From NCBI RefSeq assembly GCF_028890115.1, contig NZ_JARCJD010000018.1, positions 28,856 to 92,855 of the forward strand: a DNA stretch of 64,000 nucleotides, given 5' to 3'. A program made the translations under genes and the position numbers. The stretch's first letter is position 1; each line of letters opens with the position of its first letter. This DNA comes from Phaeobacter sp. QD34_24. Lineage in GTDB: Bacteria; Pseudomonadota; Alphaproteobacteria; Rhodobacterales; Rhodobacteraceae. Positions 35,544 through 44,515 of this stretch are shown here, piece after piece. The notes under the pieces are model-generated. The model saw nothing but the letters and a program-made list of their open reading frames with translations, was not told where the DNA came from and made no database searches.

Positions 35544-36266
35544 TCAGACGAAGAACTGACCGCCGTTGGCCGAAATGGTCGAGCCGTTGATGAAACCGGC
35601 ATCGTCGGAGGCCAGGAAGCTGACGCAGCGGGCGATTTCCTCGGGCTCGCCCAGGCGGCCGGTCGGGATCTGGCCGATGATCGATTCGCGGACCTTCTCC
35701 GGCACCGCCATCACCATTTCGGTGGCAATGTAGCCCGGGCAGATCGCGTTGGCGGTGATGCCTGCGCGCGCGCCTTCCTGGGCCAGGGATTTCACGATGC
35801 CCAGATCGCCGGCCTTGGTGGCGGCATAGTTCACCTGGGCAAACTGGCCCTTCTGACCGTTGATCGAGGAGATCACGATGATGCGGCCGAACTTGCGCTC
35901 GCGCATGCCGGGCCAGATCGGGTGAATGGTGTTGAACACGCCAGTCAGGTTGGTGTCGATGACCTGGTGCCACTGTTCGGGCGTCATCTTGTGGAAGGGG
36001 GCATCGCGGGTGATGCCTGCATTGGCGACGACAACGTCGATCGGGCCCAGTTCTGCCTCGACCTTTTCGATGCCTGCCTTGCTTTCCTCGTAGTCGCCGA
36101 CATTCCACTTGTAGGTCTGGATGCCGGTTTCCTCGGTGAATTTGGCCGCGGCTTCGTCATTGCCGGCATAGGTGGCTGCGACGTTGTAGCCTTCGGCCTT
36201 CAGGGCTTTGGAAATTGCTGCGCCGATGCCGCGGGAGCCGCCGGTGACGAGTGCAGTACGTGCCAT
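35544..36266 (-). CDS. phbB: Acetoacetyl-CoA reductase
   Basis: Reduces acetoacetyl-CoA with NADPH to (R)-3-hydroxybutyryl-CoA, the precursor for polyhydroxybutyrate. A 240-residue short-chain dehydrogenase: GGSRGIG coenzyme loop at about 9-15, NAG at about 88, and the catalytic Ser, Tyr and Lys in [30 protein letters not shown] precedes the start. The upstream gap contains two dyads (36327-36341 and 36372-36389). A terminator separates it from phbA. Confidence 0.97.
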   Translation of the reverse strand: MARTALVTGGSRGIGAAISKALKAEGYNVAATYAGNDEAAAKFTEETGIQTYKWNVGDYEESKAGIEKVEAELGPIDVVVANAGITRDAPFHKMTPEQWHQVIDTNLTGVFNTIHPIWPGMRERKFGRIIVISSINGQKGQFAQVNYAATKAGDLGIVKSLAQEGARAGITANAICPGYIATEMVMAVPEKVRESIIGQIPTGRLGEPEEIARCVSFLASDDAGFINGSTISANGGQFFV

Positions 36267-36326
36267 TAAGTCTTCCTCCAGTTCGAGATTCTCTCGGTAA
36301 TCTTGCTACAGATTGGTATAGCTGTA

Positions 36327-36341
36327 CGCAACAATGTTGCG
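36327..36341. promoter_or_regulatory. Dyad upstream of phbB
   Basis: CGCAACA-A-TGTTGCG, perfect 7-bp arms, 61 bp upstream of the phbB start. A regulator-binding role is inferred. Confidence 0.45.
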
Positions 36342-36371
36342 CAATGAATTTTTGCCGCACTGCCGCATAAA

Positions 36372-36389
36372 TTGTCGCACCTGCGGCAA
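36372..36389. promoter_or_regulatory. Candidate PhaR-type operator upstream of phbB
   Basis: TTGTCGCA-CC-TGCGGCAA, one mismatch between arms. Its core GCACCTGC is identical to the palindrome upstream of phbA. Confidence 0.5.
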
Positions 36390-36404
36390 GAGCTGGCTGA
36401 ACCA

Positions 36405-36431
36405 ATAAAAAGGGCGCCAAACCGGCGCCCT
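36405..36431 (-). terminator. Terminator after phbA
   Basis: On the minus strand, AGGGCGCC-GGTTT-GGCGCCCT followed by a T-run (the AAAA at 36407-36410). It lies between phbA and phbB. Confidence 0.75.
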
Positions 36432-36456
36432 GTTCTATGTCAAACTGTGCAACAAT

Positions 36457-37632
36457 TTACGGACGTTCCACGCACATGGCGACGCCCATGCCGCCCCCGA
36501 TGCACAGGGTGGCAAGACCCTTCTTGGCGCCGCGCCGCTTCATTTCGAACAGCAGCGTGTTCAGAACCCGGCAGCCCGAGGCCCCGATGGGGTGGCCGAT
36601 GGCGATGGCGCCGCCGTTGACGTTGACGATGGCGGGATCCCAGCCCATTTCCTTGTTCACGGCGCAGGCCTGTGCGGCAAAGGCTTCGTTGGCCTCGACC
36701 AGATCCAGATCCGATGCGCTCCAGCCTGCCTTGTCCAGCGCCTTGCGCGAGGCGTAGATCGGGCCGACACCCATGATCGAGGGATCCAGACCTGCGGTCG
36801 CATAAGAGGCGATGCGGGCCAGCGGCTCGATGCCGCGCTTTTCGGCCTCGTCCGCGCTCATCAGCAGGGTGGCAGCGGCGCCGTCATTGAGGCCGGATGC
36901 GTTGGCCGCGGTGACCGAGCCGTCCTTGGTGAAGGCGGGGCGCAGTTTCTGCATGGCTTCGATGGTGGCGCCGTGACGGATGTATTCGTCGCTGTCCACC
37001 ACGATGTCGCCCTTGCGGGTCTTCACGGTGAAGGGGGTGATCTCGTCGGCGAACTTGCCCGCCTTCTGGGCCGCTTCGGCCTTGTTCTGGGAGGCAACGG
37101 CGAACTCGTCCTGCTGATCCCGGGAGATCTGCCACTTCTCGGCAACATTCTCGGCGGTCTGGCCCATGTGGTAGCCGTTGAAGGCATCCCACAGACCGTC
37201 GCGGATCATGGTGTCGATGTATTTCATGTCGCCCATCTTGTGACCCGCACGCAGGTGGGCGGCATGGGGGCTGAGGGTCATGTTTTCCTGACCACCCGCG
37301 CAGACGATGGCGGCGTCACCCAGCTGGATGTGCTGGGCACCCAGGGCTACGGCACGCAGGCCCGAACCACAGACCTGGTTGATGCCCCAGGCGGCGCTTT
37401 CGATTGGCAGGCCCGCGTTGATATGCGCTTGACGGGCGGGGTTCTGGCCCTGCGCCGCGGTCAGCACCTGGCCGAGAATGGTCTCGGACACTTCGCTCTT
37501 GTCGATACCGGCGCGGGCGACAACGGCCTCCAGCACGGCGGCGCCAAGATCATGAGCCGGGGTATTGGCGAACGAGCCGCCAAAGCTACCGACGGCGGTC
37601 CGCGCTGCGGATGCGATTACAACATTGGTCAT
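36457..37632 (-). CDS. phbA: Acetyl-CoA acetyltransferase (beta-ketothiolase)
   Basis: Condenses two acetyl-CoA to acetoacetyl-CoA for polyhydroxybutyrate synthesis. 391 residues. The acyl-accepting cysteine is in [19 protein letters not shown] (about 88), and the C-terminal signatures are [21 protein letters not shown] and [13 protein letters not shown]. It lies upstream of phbB on the same strand, separated by a terminator, so each may have its own promoter. Confidence 0.97.
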   Translation of the reverse strand: MTNVVIASAARTAVGSFGGSFANTPAHDLGAAVLEAVVARAGIDKSEVSETILGQVLTAAQGQNPARQAHINAGLPIESAAWGINQVCGSGLRAVALGAQHIQLGDAAIVCAGGQENMTLSPHAAHLRAGHKMGDMKYIDTMIRDGLWDAFNGYHMGQTAENVAEKWQISRDQQDEFAVASQNKAEAAQKAGKFADEITPFTVKTRKGDIVVDSDEYIRHGATIEAMQKLRPAFTKDGSVTAANASGLNDGAAATLLMSADEAEKRGIEPLARIASYATAGLDPSIMGVGPIYASRKALDKAGWSASDLDLVEANEAFAAQACAVNKEMGWDPAIVNVNGGAIAIGHPIGASGCRVLNTLLFEMKRRGAKKGLATLCIGGGMGVAMCVERP

Positions 37633-37749
37633 TGATATGGTCCTCTGCCAACAAATGTCTCCGGGACAGTCACATCCAAAAGGGCGCTGATGAAATCAAA
37701 ACCCCGCGATGGCCGACGTCCCTCCCTTATTCCTGGGCAGGCATAGCGC

Positions 37750-37769
37750 ATTGCTGCACCTGCAGCAAT
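37750..37769. promoter_or_regulatory. Candidate PhaR-type operator upstream of phbA
   Basis: ATTGCTGCA-CC-TGCAGCAAT is a perfect 20-bp palindrome, 118 bp upstream of the phbA start. It fits the CTGC-N4-GCAG form I recall for PhaR of Paracoccus. Confidence 0.6.
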
Positions 37770-37894
37770 CGACAGGGTGTCTCAGGCAGCTATGGAAAGT
37801 CAACCGGCGTAAATGCGGGCCTTTGACCATGTTGTGCAGGATACCGGCAGAAAGCTGCTGTGCAGCATTGCCCCAAGGGACGCAGGGCGCCGGA

Positions 37895-38734
37895 TCAGGC
37901 GCGGTTGCGTTCTTTCAACTCTTCCAGCCAGGGCGGGCGGACGGTGGGTGCGCCAAAGAGGAAGCCCTGCAGGCAGTCGACCCCGATGGAGACCAGGAAT
38001 TCCGCATCTGCCTCGGATTCCACCGACTCGGCCACCACCAGCATGTCGAACTGTTTCGCAATCCCGACCAGGGCGCAGGTCACCGCCTGATTGTCGGAGC
38101 TGGCGCTGACGCCGCGGATGAACTGCCCGTCGATCTTCACCGCATCGAAGAAGAAGTTGCGGAAATGCCCGATCGCCGTGGTGCCCGCGCCGAAGTTATC
38201 AAGCGCAAAGGCGATACCGTGCTTCTGCATGCGCTCCATGAAATCGATCACAAGTTCCGGGGTCGCCATGGCCGAGGCTTCGGAGATCTCCAGGATCAGG
38301 CGCTCGCCGATGGTCGCGTCCTTCTTCAGGAACCGTTTGAGCACATCCATCCAGCGGCCATAGCCGATCGAGCGGGCCGACATGTTGACCGACAGGCGGA
38401 TCTGGGGCGATTTGACGAGCGCCCTCAACCCGTGCTGCAGCGCCAGACAGTCCAGGGCGCGGCCGGTTTCGGTCTCTTCCACCACATGCATGAAGTCCCG
38501 CGCGGGGATCACCCGGCCGGTGGAATCAAGCACCCGGATATAGCCTTCGTAAAAGGCGGTCTGATGCGGCGGCAGCGCCTGCATGACCGGCTGGAAGGCC
38601 AGCATGGTCTGGTCGTGCAGCACCGCCTCGGTGACCATGTCCATGGTAGAGCGGTCACGGGAGACCACTGCGGCATTGAGAGGATTTTCCGAACCTTCCG
38701 GCAAGTCCGCCTTTTTCCAGCGATTTTGTGACAC
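37895..38734 (-). CDS. EAL-domain protein with a degenerate active site
   Basis: A stand-alone EAL domain of about 279 residues, from a GTG at 38734 preceded by GGGGGAAT; an ATG at 38797 would add 21 residues. The motifs are FYEGYIR (E kept), LSVNMSA, LEISEAS and VAESVES. The normal DDFG pair reads LDNFGAG, so the second metal-binding aspartate is an asparagine. Predicted c-di-GMP phosphodiesterase activity is therefore doubtful; it may bind c-di-GMP without hydrolysis. No GGDEF domain is present. Confidence 0.88.
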   Translation of the reverse strand: MSQNRWKKADLPEGSENPLNAAVVSRDRSTMDMVTEAVLHDQTMLAFQPVMQALPPHQTAFYEGYIRVLDSTGRVIPARDFMHVVEETETGRALDCLALQHGLRALVKSPQIRLSVNMSARSIGYGRWMDVLKRFLKKDATIGERLILEISEASAMATPELVIDFMERMQKHGIAFALDNFGAGTTAIGHFRNFFFDAVKIDGQFIRGVSASSDNQAVTCALVGIAKQFDMLVVAESVESEADAEFLVSIGVDCLQGFLFGAPTVRPPWLEELKERNRA

Positions 38735-38866
38735 CGTGATTCCCCCGGCTTGATCCGTATCTGAGCAAATAATGCTTTGGATCGCACTTTCGGGCAAAAG
38801 GGTGAATCGAGGTTTAAGGTTACAATTTTATCAATTGCCTGGTGGTGGTTGGAACGCACCTTCGGG

Positions 38867-39814
38867 TCAGGCCGGGTCGCTGTGCTGTTCAAACCCCGGC
38901 GTGCCTCGGTCCTGGGGGTTGCGGGCCAGGTGCTTGGCCTTGATCGTGGCACTGGTGTCGCGGCTGCCATCGTGGCTGTAGCCGGGCGGGGCAAAGGCAT
39001 AAAGCAGCCGTTGTTTCAGCGTGATGCCGGGCTGGGTCACATCGCGGAAAATGCCGACCCATTCGTGAAAGGCGACGCGCAGCGGGTTGAAGCTGCCGAT
39101 GTTGTGGACAAGGCCATAATCGACCCGGTCGTCCTCTTGTTCCGGCACGAAGGTTCCGAACATCTTGTCCCAGATGATGAAGACGCCGGCATAGTTGCAA
39201 TCCAGGTAGCGCGGGTTGCGCCCGTGGTGGGCGCGATGGTGGCTGGGGGTGTTCATTACCGCCTCGAACCAGCGCGGCATCTTGCCGATCGCCTCTGTGT
39301 GGATCCAGAACTGGTAGACAAGGTTGATGCCGCCCACGAACAGCACCAGGGCCGGGTGAAAGCCGATCAGCACCAGCGGCGCGCGCACCACCATCATGAA
39401 GGTGAAGGTATCGGTCCAGGTTTGCCGCAGCGCGGTGGTCAGGTTGTAGTGCTGGCTGGAATGGTGGTTCACATGGCTGGCCCAGACCCAGCGCACCCGG
39501 TGACCGAACCGGTGCACCCAGTAGTAGCGCAGATCATCCAGCACGAAACAGGCCACGATCGCCCAGATCGAGGTGCCCATGTCCAGCGGCGTCAGGCGCC
39601 ACAGCAGCATGAAGAACCCCCAGGCGATGAAGCCCAGCACCAGCCCCACGGCGACGCTGCCGGCCCCCATGATCAGCGAGGTCAGGGAATCGCGGGTTTC
39701 ATAACGCCCGCCACGCCCCTTGATGGCGATCCAAAGGAACTCTGCCAGGATCGCGGCAATGAAGAAGGGCACCGCATATTGGGTCACGTCGGGATAGGAG
39801 ATCGTATTGCTCAT
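38867..39814 (-). CDS. Sterol desaturase / fatty-acid hydroxylase superfamily protein
   Basis: A 315-residue inner-membrane di-iron enzyme with four or more hydrophobic segments. The histidine boxes are HRFGH (about 102), HVNHHSSQH (about 114-122) and HHRAHHGRN (about 192-200). The substrate is unknown; family members hydroxylate or desaturate lipids or carotenoids. The spacing to the next minus-strand gene (13 bp) suggests co-transcription. Confidence 0.93.
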   Translation of the reverse strand: MSNTISYPDVTQYAVPFFIAAILAEFLWIAIKGRGGRYETRDSLTSLIMGAGSVAVGLVLGFIAWGFFMLLWRLTPLDMGTSIWAIVACFVLDDLRYYWVHRFGHRVRWVWASHVNHHSSQHYNLTTALRQTWTDTFTFMMVVRAPLVLIGFHPALVLFVGGINLVYQFWIHTEAIGKMPRWFEAVMNTPSHHRAHHGRNPRYLDCNYAGVFIIWDKMFGTFVPEQEDDRVDYGLVHNIGSFNPLRVAFHEWVGIFRDVTQPGITLKQRLLYAFAPPGYSHDGSRDTSATIKAKHLARNPQDRGTPGFEQHSDPA

Positions 39815-39827
39815 GATGGGGCGCCTT

Positions 39828-40214
39828 TCAGGGGGATGTCATCAGCTGTTGCCAGCGGGCGCGCTCGGGCGGCGCAAGCGTGAGAGAGACACCGGGGGTG
39901 CCGAAGTCATGGAAATCCAGCCGCAGGCCCTTTGGGGTCTCCATCACGTCGAAATCAATGAGGTGACGCGCCACGGTATCGGCGCCAAAGGACCACAACA
40001 GGCCGGTGCCGGTGTCGGTTTGCACCAGGGCGGCATGGGTGTTTTCCGCCACCAGGATCTGGCGGACGTCGTCATCGGGGAAATGGCGGTGCCAGGCAGA
40101 GCGCGCATCTTCCGGCGACAGAACGGTCTGCGCCGAGCGGCCCGACAGGTGTAGGATCAGGATGACCAGGCTGACACCACTGACAACCATGATCAGCAGG
40201 ATTTCTAACGGCAT
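39828..40214 (-). CDS. Single-pass membrane protein, unknown function
   Basis: 128 residues from an ATG at 40214 with GGGAGGAG upstream. One N-terminal transmembrane segment (ILLIMVVSGVSLVILILHL, 4-22) is followed by a soluble domain of about 100 residues with no catalytic motif. It lies 13 bp before the hydroxylase gene. No family is recognised. Confidence 0.82.
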   Translation of the reverse strand: MPLEILLIMVVSGVSLVILILHLSGRSAQTVLSPEDARSAWHRHFPDDDVRQILVAENTHAALVQTDTGTGLLWSFGADTVARHLIDFDVMETPKGLRLDFHDFGTPGVSLTLAPPERARWQQLMTSP

Positions 40215-40298
40215 TGTCTCCTCCCGGCCCTCAGAATGAATCGGTCGGGAGGGAGCTGTCAAAGGTTGCGTTAGGTCAAGCTGGGCGGTTGTGGCGGA

Positions 40299-40862
40299 TC
40301 AGGGGGTGGCGATCAGTTCCGCGATGATCGCCTTGGCGCTGTCGCTGTTCCACTCCGCATCTCCCAAGAGGCGCGCGACCTCTTGCCCGTCGCGGTCGAT
40401 CAGCACGGTGATGGGCAGGCCGATCACAGCCATGGTGCGGGCCAGCGCCTGTTTGGGGTCGGTGTGACGGGGCAGGTTGGTGATGCCGTTTTCCTCGAAG
40501 AACTTGACGATGCCTGCAGGCGTGTTGCGCCCGGTGGCGATGGTCAGCACCTCGAAATCCTCACCACCGAATTCTTCCTGCAACTCGGCGATCTGGGGCA
40601 TTTCCTTGCGGCAGGGCGCGCACCAGGTGGCCCAGAAGTTCAACAGCACGATCTTGCCCTTGTAGTCGGCCAATGTGGCCGTGCCGCCGTCATCCTCAAG
40701 GAAGAATTCCGCATCCGACACGGGCCGGGGTTCGCTGTGCACCACCAGGCGTTTCAGGCTGTCTGCACGCAGGGCTTCCAGCGTTGCAACATCTGCGGCC
40801 AAGGCGGCATTTGCACCCAAGCTCAGGGCCATATAAAGGGTGAGGTGACGAAACAGACGCAT
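40299..40862 (-). CDS. TlpA-family thiol-disulfide oxidoreductase
   Basis: 187 residues from an ATG at 40862. A signal/anchor ([20 protein letters not shown]) leads to a thioredoxin-fold domain with the active site [20 protein letters not shown] (CAPC). It is predicted to reduce disulfides in the periplasm, for example in cytochrome c maturation. It is divergent from argH across 20 bp, the tightest divergent gap in the window, so their promoters must overlap the coding ends. Confidence 0.93.
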   Translation of the reverse strand: MRLFRHLTLYMALSLGANAALAADVATLEALRADSLKRLVVHSEPRPVSDAEFFLEDDGGTATLADYKGKIVLLNFWATWCAPCRKEMPQIAELQEEFGGEDFEVLTIATGRNTPAGIVKFFEENGITNLPRHTDPKQALARTMAVIGLPITVLIDRDGQEVARLLGDAEWNSDSAKAIIAELIATP

Positions 40863-40882
40863 GTTATCTCCGGGGTTCAGCC

Positions 40883-42277
40883 ATGACAGATCAATCCTCA
40901 AACCAGATGTGGGGCGGCCGCTTTGCCGCTGGCCCTGACGCGATCATGGAGGCAATTAATGCCTCGATCGGGTTTGACAAGCGTATGGCGGCCCAGGACA
41001 TCGCAGGCTCAAGGGCCCATGCGGCGATGCTGGCCGCAACAGGCGTCATTACGGATAACGACGCCGAGGCAATTCGGGAAGGGCTGCTCACGGTCTTGTC
41101 AGAGATCGAAAGCGGCAGCTTCCAGTTCTCCACTGCGCTGGAAGACATCCACATGAACGTGGAGGCGCGCCTGAAGGAGATCATCGGAGAACCCGCCGGA
41201 CGTCTGCACACCGGCCGCAGCCGCAACGATCAGGTGGCGACCGATTTCAAACTCTGGGTGCGTGACCAGTTTGACGCGGCCGAAAGCGGCCTGCTGGCCC
41301 TGATCAAGGCACTGCTGGCCCAGGCCGAGGCGGGTGCGGATTGGGTGATGCCCGGTTTCACCCACCTGCAGACGGCGCAGCCCGTGACCTGGGGCCATCA
41401 CATGATGGCCTATGTAGAAATGTTTGGCCGCGATCTGTCCCGCGTGCGCGATGCCCGTGCGCGGATGAACGAAAGCCCCCTGGGGGCTGCGGCGCTGGCG
41501 GGCACCTCCTTCCCCATCGACCGGGAGATGACGGCACAGGCGCTGGGCTTTGACCGTCCGGCGGCAAACTCGCTCGACGCCGTATCGGACCGGGATTTCG
41601 CGCTGGAGTTCCTGTCCACCGCCTCGATCTGCGCCGTACACCTGTCCCGCTTTGCCGAAGAGCTGGTGATTTGGTCCTCGGCGCAGTTCCGCTTTGTGAC
41701 CCTGTCGGATCGCTTCTCCACCGGCTCCTCGATCATGCCGCAAAAGAAGAACCCCGATGCGGCGGAACTGATCCGCGCCAAGGTGGGCCGGATCTATGGT
41801 GCCAACACTGCGCTGATGATGGTCATGAAGGGGCTGCCGCTGGCCTATTCCAAGGACATGCAGGAAGACAAGGAACAGGTCTTTGACGCTGCCGACAACT
41901 GGATGCTCGCGCTGGCCGCGATGGAGGGCATGGTGAAGGACATGACCGCCAACCGCGAGTCGCTGGCCGCCGCTGCCGGGTCCGGCTTCTCCACTGCCAC
42001 CGATCTGGCCGACTGGCTGGTGCGGGTGCTGAAAGTTCCCTTCCGCGATGCCCACCATGTGACCGGCACCCTGGTTGCCATGGCCGAAAGCCGTGGCTGC
42101 GATCTGCCGGACCTTTCCCTTGAGGACATGCAGGGCGTTCATGCCGGGATCACCGAGGATATCTTCACCGTGCTGGGCGTCGAGAACTCGGTCAACTCGC
42201 GCATGTCCTACGGCGGCACCGCACCGGCACAGGTGCGCGCGCAGGTCGCCCGCTGGACCACGATGCTGGCAGGTTAA
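40883..42277 (+). CDS. argH: Argininosuccinate lyase
   Basis: Cleaves argininosuccinate to arginine and fumarate. 464 residues, fumarase/aspartase superfamily. The signature [16 protein letters not shown] lies at about 283-298, and the catalytic histidine is in [16 protein letters not shown]. It is followed by two small lipoprotein genes. Confidence 0.97.
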   Translation: MTDQSSNQMWGGRFAAGPDAIMEAINASIGFDKRMAAQDIAGSRAHAAMLAATGVITDNDAEAIREGLLTVLSEIESGSFQFSTALEDIHMNVEARLKEIIGEPAGRLHTGRSRNDQVATDFKLWVRDQFDAAESGLLALIKALLAQAEAGADWVMPGFTHLQTAQPVTWGHHMMAYVEMFGRDLSRVRDARARMNESPLGAAALAGTSFPIDREMTAQALGFDRPAANSLDAVSDRDFALEFLSTASICAVHLSRFAEELVIWSSAQFRFVTLSDRFSTGSSIMPQKKNPDAAELIRAKVGRIYGANTALMMVMKGLPLAYSKDMQEDKEQVFDAADNWMLALAAMEGMVKDMTANRESLAAAAGSGFSTATDLADWLVRVLKVPFRDAHHVTGTLVAMAESRGCDLPDLSLEDMQGVHAGITEDIFTVLGVENSVNSRMSYGGTAPAQVRAQVARWTTMLAG

Positions 42278-42372
42278 GCGCGGATCTGCCGATCAGCGCC
42301 GCAGGGGCGCTTGCGATTGAACCGGTGGGCGACCATACTGAGGCCGCCCACCTGAGCCAAAGGACCGATCCG

Positions 42373-42549
42373 ATGCGCATGCTTCTTCTCAGCCTGATTT
42401 CGGCCATGACGCTTGCGGCCTGTGGCGTTGATGGAGAGCCGGTGCGCCCGTCACTCAATGCTGGTGTTTCCATATCCAACAGTGGCGTTCATGCCGGTGG
42501 CAATGTCGGTGTCCAAAAGGGGCCTTTCCGCCTGCTATTGGGCCTTTGA
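42373..42549 (+). CDS. Small lipoprotein, first of a tandem pair
   Basis: A 58-residue precursor with a signal peptide and lipobox LAAC (cysteine at about residue 17). The mature part is about 42 residues, Gly/Ser/Val-rich (SLNAGVSISNSGVHAGGNVG). It sits between argH and lysA. The second lipoprotein 102 bp downstream has a similar ending. Confidence 0.75.
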   Translation: MRMLLLSLISAMTLAACGVDGEPVRPSLNAGVSISNSGVHAGGNVGVQKGPFRLLLGL

Positions 42550-42651
42550 ATCGGGCCTGTGAAATAGGACTGTGACCTGGACCTGTGGACGCCGCGACCT
42601 GAAATGTGACAGGTTCGGTTGCGGTGGTGCGGACCTTCAAGGAGCGGCGTC

Positions 42652-42825
42652 ATGACAGACCGCAGATGCAGGAAACAGTTTCTTCTGGTCCTTGGGCTCT
42701 GTGCCTTGGCGGCTTGTGACCCCCAGGGTCATAGATCCCCGCCCGGGCCTGAGAACAAGGCTTCCTCCAGCGGCGGTGTGTCGGTGTCCGGCTATGCCAG
42801 GGTCGGCATCTCTATCGGGGATTGA
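42652..42825 (+). CDS. Small lipoprotein, second of a tandem pair
   Basis: A 57-residue precursor with a short signal peptide and lipobox LAAC. The mature tail (SSSGGVSVSGYARVGISIGD) resembles the first lipoprotein, suggesting duplication. A GGAG site precedes the ATG at 42652. Its last 14 bp overlap the convergent SDR gene. Function is unknown. Confidence 0.75.
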   Translation: MTDRRCRKQFLLVLGLCALAACDPQGHRSPPGPENKASSSGGVSVSGYARVGISIGD

Positions 42826-43705
42826 GCGCCACCAGCGGAGGGGCTTGATCGTCCGCGCAAGAGGACCGGAAATGCGTTTCCAGCAGCCTCTGACCATGAC
42901 AGGGGCCGATGGCATCCTGCTGGCAGGAGGTCAGGAAGAACTCGAACGGCCCCCAGACGTGGCGCGGGGCAAATCGCTTCATCACCGACAACACGGCCTT
43001 GCCCAGCCAAAGGGGCAGGTGGGTGATCTTCGAGTGCCTGTTCAGCGCGAGGAAGGCAAGATCGGCGATCTGGTCGAGGCTCAGGATCTGGGGGCCGCCG
43101 ATCTCCACATCCTCGGCGCCTGCCTCGATGTAGTCGAGCGCGGATCTTGCCAGGTCGCTGCCGTCAATCGGGTTGATGCGCACCGCCCCGTCGCCGATCA
43201 GCCAGACCCGGCCGCGGCGGGCCATCTCCAGGATCTCTTCCATGTCGGCGAAAAACCCATTCGGGCGGATCACGCAGCTCTTGAGCGGCGCCGTCTGCAG
43301 CGTGGCCACAAAGCGCGCCTTGGCCGCCACCAGATCAGAGGCAGGTGCGCCTCGGGTCAGCACATGCACATAGGCAAAGCGCGCCACACCTGCGTTGACC
43401 GCCTCTTTCAGCAGGTTGAGATTGGCCTGATAGTCCACATCCATGTAGCTGAGCCGGTCCGTCTGCCGGGTCAGCCCCAGGGCCGAGATCACCAGATCAA
43501 CCCCTTGCATGATGCCGGTCAGGCTGCGCGGGTCTGTGGCTTCCGCCTCGATCAATTCGACGCCTGCAGAAAAGCCGGAATGATCCGCCCCCGCGCGCAC
43601 CAAGGCGCGCACCCGGTAGCCGCGCGCCACCAGTTGTGCCACCAGGTGGCGTCCCAGATATCCCGTGGCTCCGGCAACAAATACAGTTTTGCCCATTTGT
43701 AACAT
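42812..43705 (-). CDS. NAD(P)-binding atypical short-chain reductase family protein
   Basis: About 297 residues. The N-terminal GKTVFVAGATGYLGRHLVAQL is the extended/atypical SDR (NmrA/NDUFA9-like) dinucleotide motif. Later motifs are VDLVISALGLTRQ and SYMDVDYQANLNLLKEAV. The substrate is unknown. Two ATGs, 43705 and 43696, are possible starts and neither has an obvious ribosome site. It is divergent from a TetR gene with a palindromic operator between. Confidence 0.85.
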   Translation of the reverse strand: MLQMGKTVFVAGATGYLGRHLVAQLVARGYRVRALVRAGADHSGFSAGVELIEAEATDPRSLTGIMQGVDLVISALGLTRQTDRLSYMDVDYQANLNLLKEAVNAGVARFAYVHVLTRGAPASDLVAAKARFVATLQTAPLKSCVIRPNGFFADMEEILEMARRGRVWLIGDGAVRINPIDGSDLARSALDYIEAGAEDVEIGGPQILSLDQIADLAFLALNRHSKITHLPLWLGKAVLSVMKRFAPRHVWGPFEFFLTSCQQDAIGPCHGQRLLETHFRSSCADDQAPPLVALNPR

Positions 43706-43722
43706 TGACTCAAATCCATTTT

Positions 43723-43736
43723 TGACCAATTGGTCA
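43723..43736. promoter_or_regulatory. TetR-type operator
   Basis: TGACCAATTGGTCA is a perfect 14-bp palindrome between the divergent SDR and TetR genes, typical of TetR-family sites. Confidence 0.7.
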
Positions 43737-43845
43737 GTTTCTGGCGGGCTATGTAAGAACTCCTTTGCTGACCCGCAAGTCATTTACCTGCCCGGGCGGC
43801 ACAATTCCGCTATGCAGCAAGCGCAGCAAGGTTGAAGGACCCGCG

Positions 43846-44469
43846 ATGCCAAAGATCGTCGACAAGGAAAAAATGCGGGCTCAGATCCAGGCGGCGGCAC
43901 AGAGCTGCTTTATTCAGAAGGGCTATCACGCTACCCGGATGAGCGATATTGCCAAGGCTGCGGGTCTCGCGAAGGGCACCCTGTACCTGTACTTTGACAG
44001 CAAGGATGAGCTGATCCTGTCCTTGGTGCAGGTGTTTTTTGATCGGATCAGGCAGGATATCTCGGTGCTGCCCCGGCCACAAACCGCCGAGGCCTTTGTG
44101 GAGATCCTGCGCCAGGCGGTGACCATGCAGCAGCGGGAGATGACGGCGCTGATTTTCGAGGTGCTTGGTCCCGGCTTCACGGATCCGCGCGGCAGCCAGA
44201 TCATCGATGGTTTCTTTGATTGGCTGGCAGGGCACTGGGCCGAGCAGTTCGCCGATCTGGCCCGGATGGGGCAGATCCGCAGCGGCAGTGATCCGCGGGC
44301 GCTGGCTCGGGCGGTGATCGCCATGCTGGACGGATTGTTCCTGCATCTGACCCTGTTCGATCCCGAAAGCGACATCGCGACGGCGCGGCGCGAAGCGGCG
44401 CTGACGCTGATTGCGACAGGATTGCGCGGTGAAGAGGGGGCAGCGACCGGGATGCGGGCGGCGGGATGA
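43846..44469 (+). CDS. TetR-family transcriptional regulator
   Basis: A 207-residue repressor-type protein. The N-terminal helix-turn-helix is GYHATRMSDIAKAAGLAKGTLYLYFDSKDEL. The C-terminal ligand domain is helical with no known effector. GAAGGACC precedes the ATG at 43846. The operator at 43723 suggests control of the divergent SDR gene and itself. Confidence 0.92.
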   Translation: MPKIVDKEKMRAQIQAAAQSCFIQKGYHATRMSDIAKAAGLAKGTLYLYFDSKDELILSLVQVFFDRIRQDISVLPRPQTAEAFVEILRQAVTMQQREMTALIFEVLGPGFTDPRGSQIIDGFFDWLAGHWAEQFADLARMGQIRSGSDPRALARAVIAMLDGLFLHLTLFDPESDIATARREAALTLIATGLRGEEGAATGMRAAG

Positions 44470-44515
44470 GACAATTCCATTGATCCGCCGCCCTCTTTTG
44501 GTCTAATCGCCGGGC

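Noticed and set aside
42278..42330. Possible attenuator after argH (GCGCC-GCAGG-GGCGC stem)
   Set aside because: Short stem without a T-run; too weak to list as a terminator.
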